The notes under the pieces were generated by a model. It had not been told where the DNA came from. It saw only the letters and a list, made by a program, of their open reading frames with translations, and searched no databases. The translations under genes were made by a program, and so were the position numbers. Shown here piece by piece: positions 6,036 to 7,874 of a stretch of 7,874 nucleotides of DNA. Origin of the DNA: RGIG4140 sp045614025 (GTDB lineage: Bacteria; Pseudomonadota; Alphaproteobacteria; CAAHEQ01; UBA3637); assembly GCA_045614025.1 (NCBI GenBank), contig JAZLCE010000022.1:1-7874 (forward strand). Direction: 5' to 3'. Position 1 is the stretch's first letter, and each line of letters begins with the position of its first letter.

Positions 6036-7532
6036 ATGCTTGAAAAAATTCAACAATTAATCAAACAAAAAAAAGATTTGAATCAACCAGATGAAAATGG
6101 AGAATTGTTATTGCATCAAGCAGTTAGAACTCAAAATTTGCCAGCCGTATCTTTATTAATTGAAGCAGGAGTTGATATTAATCAAAAAGACGAAATGGAT
6201 ATTTCAGCTTTGATGCAAGCGGCTTGGAGGGGATCAGATGATATTTTGAAATTATTAATTCAAAAAGGCGCTTTGGTTGATGAACAAAATAAAATGGGAT
6301 ACACGCCTTTAATTTGCGCAACATTTCAAGGGAATGCTAAAAGTGTTGAGTTGCTTCTTCAAGAGAATGCGGATGTGAAAAAAACAAATTATGAAGGGGA
6401 AACGGCTTTATTGTTAGCTGTGAAAAATAATGATTTATCAATTGTTTCAAAATTATTAGAAGCAAATGCTGATATTCACCATCAAAATAATAATGGAATG
6501 GATTCTTTGATGTTGGCCTCTTTATTGGGATATAAAGAAATGGCTCATTTACTTCTTGAAAAAGGAGCTGATACCTCCCATGCGGATAAAGAGGGGAATA
6601 CGGCACTAATGGTTGCCTCTTCACAAGGGAATTTAGATATGGTTCGCTTGTTGGTTGAAAAAGGTGCCAATATGTCCCAAACAAATAAAAAAGGGTTAAA
6701 GCCTGCTGAAATAGCGGTTGAACACTCGCATTTTGATATATTAAATTATTTCATTGATGTGATGGGAGAAGATGTTTTAGATCAAAAATATAAAAAATTA
6801 CCTAAGCGTTTTTTAAATGCGGTTGTAAGTGGCAATTTAGAGATGGTTCAGGCAATGATTGAGTCTGGAATTGATGTGAATGCTTCGGATACGAAAGGGG
6901 TAACTCCTTTAATGGCTGCTTCATTTAAAGGGCATGAGAAATTGGTTCAATATTTTATTGATTATGGAGCTGATTTAACCCAAAAAAGCAAAGAAGGGTT
7001 AACGGCAATGGATTATGCCATTCAAAAGGAGAAATATGAAATTGCAAGAATAATCAAAAAAGCCATTGAAAATGAGCAAAAAAATCCTCGTATTTTTTCA
7101 ATTATTGAAAAAGGAAATGTTCATCATTTAGAACGCTTTATTGAACATGGATTTAATGTTAATATGGTCAATGAAGAAGGAGATAGCCCGTTAATGAAAG
7201 CCATTGGGAAAGCGGATTTGGAAATGGCAAAGATTTTGCTATCTGCTGGGGCCGATATGAAGATTCAAAACAAAAAAGGCGAGGGGATTTTGCATCAAAT
7301 TGAAAAATCAAACGCGTTGACTTTTAAAAAGGTTCAAATGGTTGCATTGTTAAAAGAATTTGGCTTCCCTGTAAATCAAGAATTACAAAATCCTAAACGA
7401 ACAATGTATGATGTTATTTTATCTGAAACGAAAGAAAAAGAAGAAAAGAAGATGCTTCAAAAACTTTTAGCCTCATTAGGGATTAAAGGCGCTCAATCTG
7501 CGAAAAAGTCTCAAACAAACGATAGAGATTAG
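6036..7532 (+). CDS. Ankyrin-repeat protein, about 10-13 repeats
   Basis: The 498-residue protein is almost entirely ankyrin repeats, which act as protein-binding scaffolds. Residues 19-249 hold seven consecutive units in exact 33-residue register (19, 52, 85, 118, 151, 184, 217), with consensus features such as YTPLICAT, NTALMVASSQGNLDMVRLLVEKGA and GADxxxx. The seventh is degenerate. Two further blocks follow: a cap-like half unit at 254-284 with repeats at 285-317 and 318-350, then a half unit at 351-378 with repeats at 379-411 and about 412-447. The tail (about 463-498) is lysine- and glutamate-rich and probably helical. There is no signal peptide, membrane segment or enzymatic domain. 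The protein is thus cytosolic or exported by a leaderless route such as type IV or type I secretion. In host-associated alphaproteobacteria such proteins are often effector candidates, but nothing here shows secretion. It is divergent from the cysteine-rich gene and has no convincing terminator. Confidence 0.9.
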   Translation: MLEKIQQLIKQKKDLNQPDENGELLLHQAVRTQNLPAVSLLIEAGVDINQKDEMDISALMQAAWRGSDDILKLLIQKGALVDEQNKMGYTPLICATFQGNAKSVELLLQENADVKKTNYEGETALLLAVKNNDLSIVSKLLEANADIHHQNNNGMDSLMLASLLGYKEMAHLLLEKGADTSHADKEGNTALMVASSQGNLDMVRLLVEKGANMSQTNKKGLKPAEIAVEHSHFDILNYFIDVMGEDVLDQKYKKLPKRFLNAVVSGNLEMVQAMIESGIDVNASDTKGVTPLMAASFKGHEKLVQYFIDYGADLTQKSKEGLTAMDYAIQKEKYEIARIIKKAIENEQKNPRIFSIIEKGNVHHLERFIEHGFNVNMVNEEGDSPLMKAIGKADLEMAKILLSAGADMKIQNKKGEGILHQIEKSNALTFKKVQMVALLKEFGFPVNQELQNPKRTMYDVILSETKEKEEKKMLQKLLASLGIKGAQSAKKSQTNDRD

Positions 7533-7640
7533 TTTATTTTAATTAAAATTATATATTTTTCAAAAGGTTATGTCTTGTTTTGAAGTCGGTAATCTAAGGG
7601 CCGATAGATTTGCTAGCTAATTGGCAAAAAATGATGCCTT

Positions 7641-7730
7641 AAAAATGGCTGTTTTTGGTTGAAAAAATAAGGTGAATTTGCATATTTTTCTATTTTTTAG
7701 CAATTTTTATGCAATTTTTTAATAAAAAAT
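7641..7730. other. Phased A/T tracts, candidate intrinsically curved DNA
   Basis: Nine A/T tracts (A5 7641-7645, T5 7652-7656, A6 7662-7667, AATTT 7675-7679, T5 7685-7689, T6 7693-7698, T5 7704-7708, T6 7715-7720 and A6 7724-7729) have centres averaging about 10.4 bases apart, close to one helical turn. Phased A-tracts are known to bend DNA in one direction. Here they lie about 90-180 bases upstream of the promoter at 7821. A role in transcription or nucleoid-protein binding is inferred. Confidence 0.5.
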
Positions 7731-7817
7731 AATTATTTAAAATCAATTAATTACAAGAAAAGAGAGAAAAAAGGTATATTTTTTTTGAAAAATTTTCGGC
7801 TCAAAATTCAAAACACA

Positions 7818-7826
7818 TGGTATAAT
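7818..7826 (+). promoter_or_regulatory. Extended -10 promoter pointing off the right edge
   Basis: TGGTATAAT matches the extended -10 consensus TGnTATAAT exactly. No -35 is recognisable at 16-18 bases upstream, which is typical of extended -10 promoters. Initiation would be near 7833. Confidence 0.6.
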
Positions 7827-7840
7827 GAAAGTATAGGGGG

Positions 7841-7874
7841 ATGAAAATAGGGAATAAAAAACGGCCATTAAATT
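7841..7874 (+). CDS. Possible first codons of a gene continuing beyond the window
   Basis: An ATG at 7841 opens a frame (MKIGNKKRPLN) that stays open to the edge after 11 codons, following the extended -10 element. The purine run AGGGGG directly abuts the ATG, which is too close for a normal Shine-Dalgarno, and the predicted leader is only about eight bases. The true start may lie further right, with this stretch being leader. Nothing can be said about the product. Confidence 0.25.
   Translation, partial: MKIGNKKRPLN

Larger units (their letters stand above)
7533..7840. other. AT-rich noncoding region after the ankyrin gene
   Basis: No open frame of credible length is present on either strand. 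The region holds a 14-base AT palindrome (7536-7549), an imperfect 6-bp stem (GCCGAT at about 7600-7605 with ATTGGC ending at 7625) not followed by a T run, a phased A/T-tract array and a promoter at its right end. I see no tRNA, repeat array or mobile-element end. Confidence 0.7.

Noticed and set aside
6337..6684. Minus-strand open frame of 115 codons opposite the ankyrin gene
   Set aside because: It is a shadow of the repeated ankyrin coding sequence. The periodic composition of the repeats keeps the antisense frame open.
7536..7560. AT palindrome ATTTTAATTAAAAT followed by a T run as terminator of the ankyrin gene
   Set aside because: The stem is only five A/T pairs with no G/C, too weak compared with the two clear terminators elsewhere in the window.
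7570..7620. A 16-codon frame (ATG to TAA) after the ankyrin gene
   Set aside because: It is very short, AAAGG sits only two bases from the ATG, there is no good promoter, and the composition gives no sign of selection.
7599..7633. Imperfect hairpin GCCGAT...ATTGGC as a small RNA or terminator
   Set aside because: It is six pairs including a G-T wobble with a long loop, and is followed by A residues rather than T. No matching promoter was found.

Overview
The window looks like chromosomal DNA from an AT-rich Gram-negative bacterium, most likely an alphaproteobacterium with a reduced or host-associated lifestyle. Three things support this: an aspartyl-tRNA synthetase with alphaproteobacterial-style motifs, an LptG lipopolysaccharide-export permease ending in the LHLEDG tail, and the C-terminal strand of an outer-membrane beta-barrel. 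The low GC content, TAA/TAG-only stop usage and a long ankyrin-repeat protein resemble Rickettsiales, Holosporales or uncultured gut alphaproteobacteria, but the sequence alone does not fix the lineage.

Layout from left to right: the last 57 codons of an autotransporter-type beta-barrel (+) end at 175, followed by a bidirectional hairpin terminator. rmuC (-) follows. It is divergent from a small polytopic membrane protein with an HExxH zinc-protease motif (+), and two promoters overlap between them. aspS (+) has its own promoter and ends in a second bidirectional terminator shared with the convergent lptG (-). Upstream of lptG is a membrane-anchored, cysteine-rich protein of unknown function (-). 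It is divergent from a 498-residue ankyrin-repeat protein (+). The last 340 bases are very AT-rich and noncoding. They contain A/T tracts repeated at close to the DNA helical period and end in an extended -10 promoter pointing off the right edge.

The genes do not form an operon. Almost every one has a recognisable sigma-70-like promoter of its own, and the transcription units are divided by divergent promoter regions and bidirectional terminators. aspS (translation), lptG (LPS transport) and rmuC (DNA maintenance) are housekeeping genes. The autotransporter fragment, cysteine-rich protein and ankyrin protein are envelope or accessory genes.

I found no CRISPR array, tRNA, rRNA, insertion sequence or clear undescribed multi-gene system. 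The least explained elements are the HExxH membrane protein, the cysteine-rich protein, the modular build of the ankyrin protein and the curved-DNA candidate at the right end.
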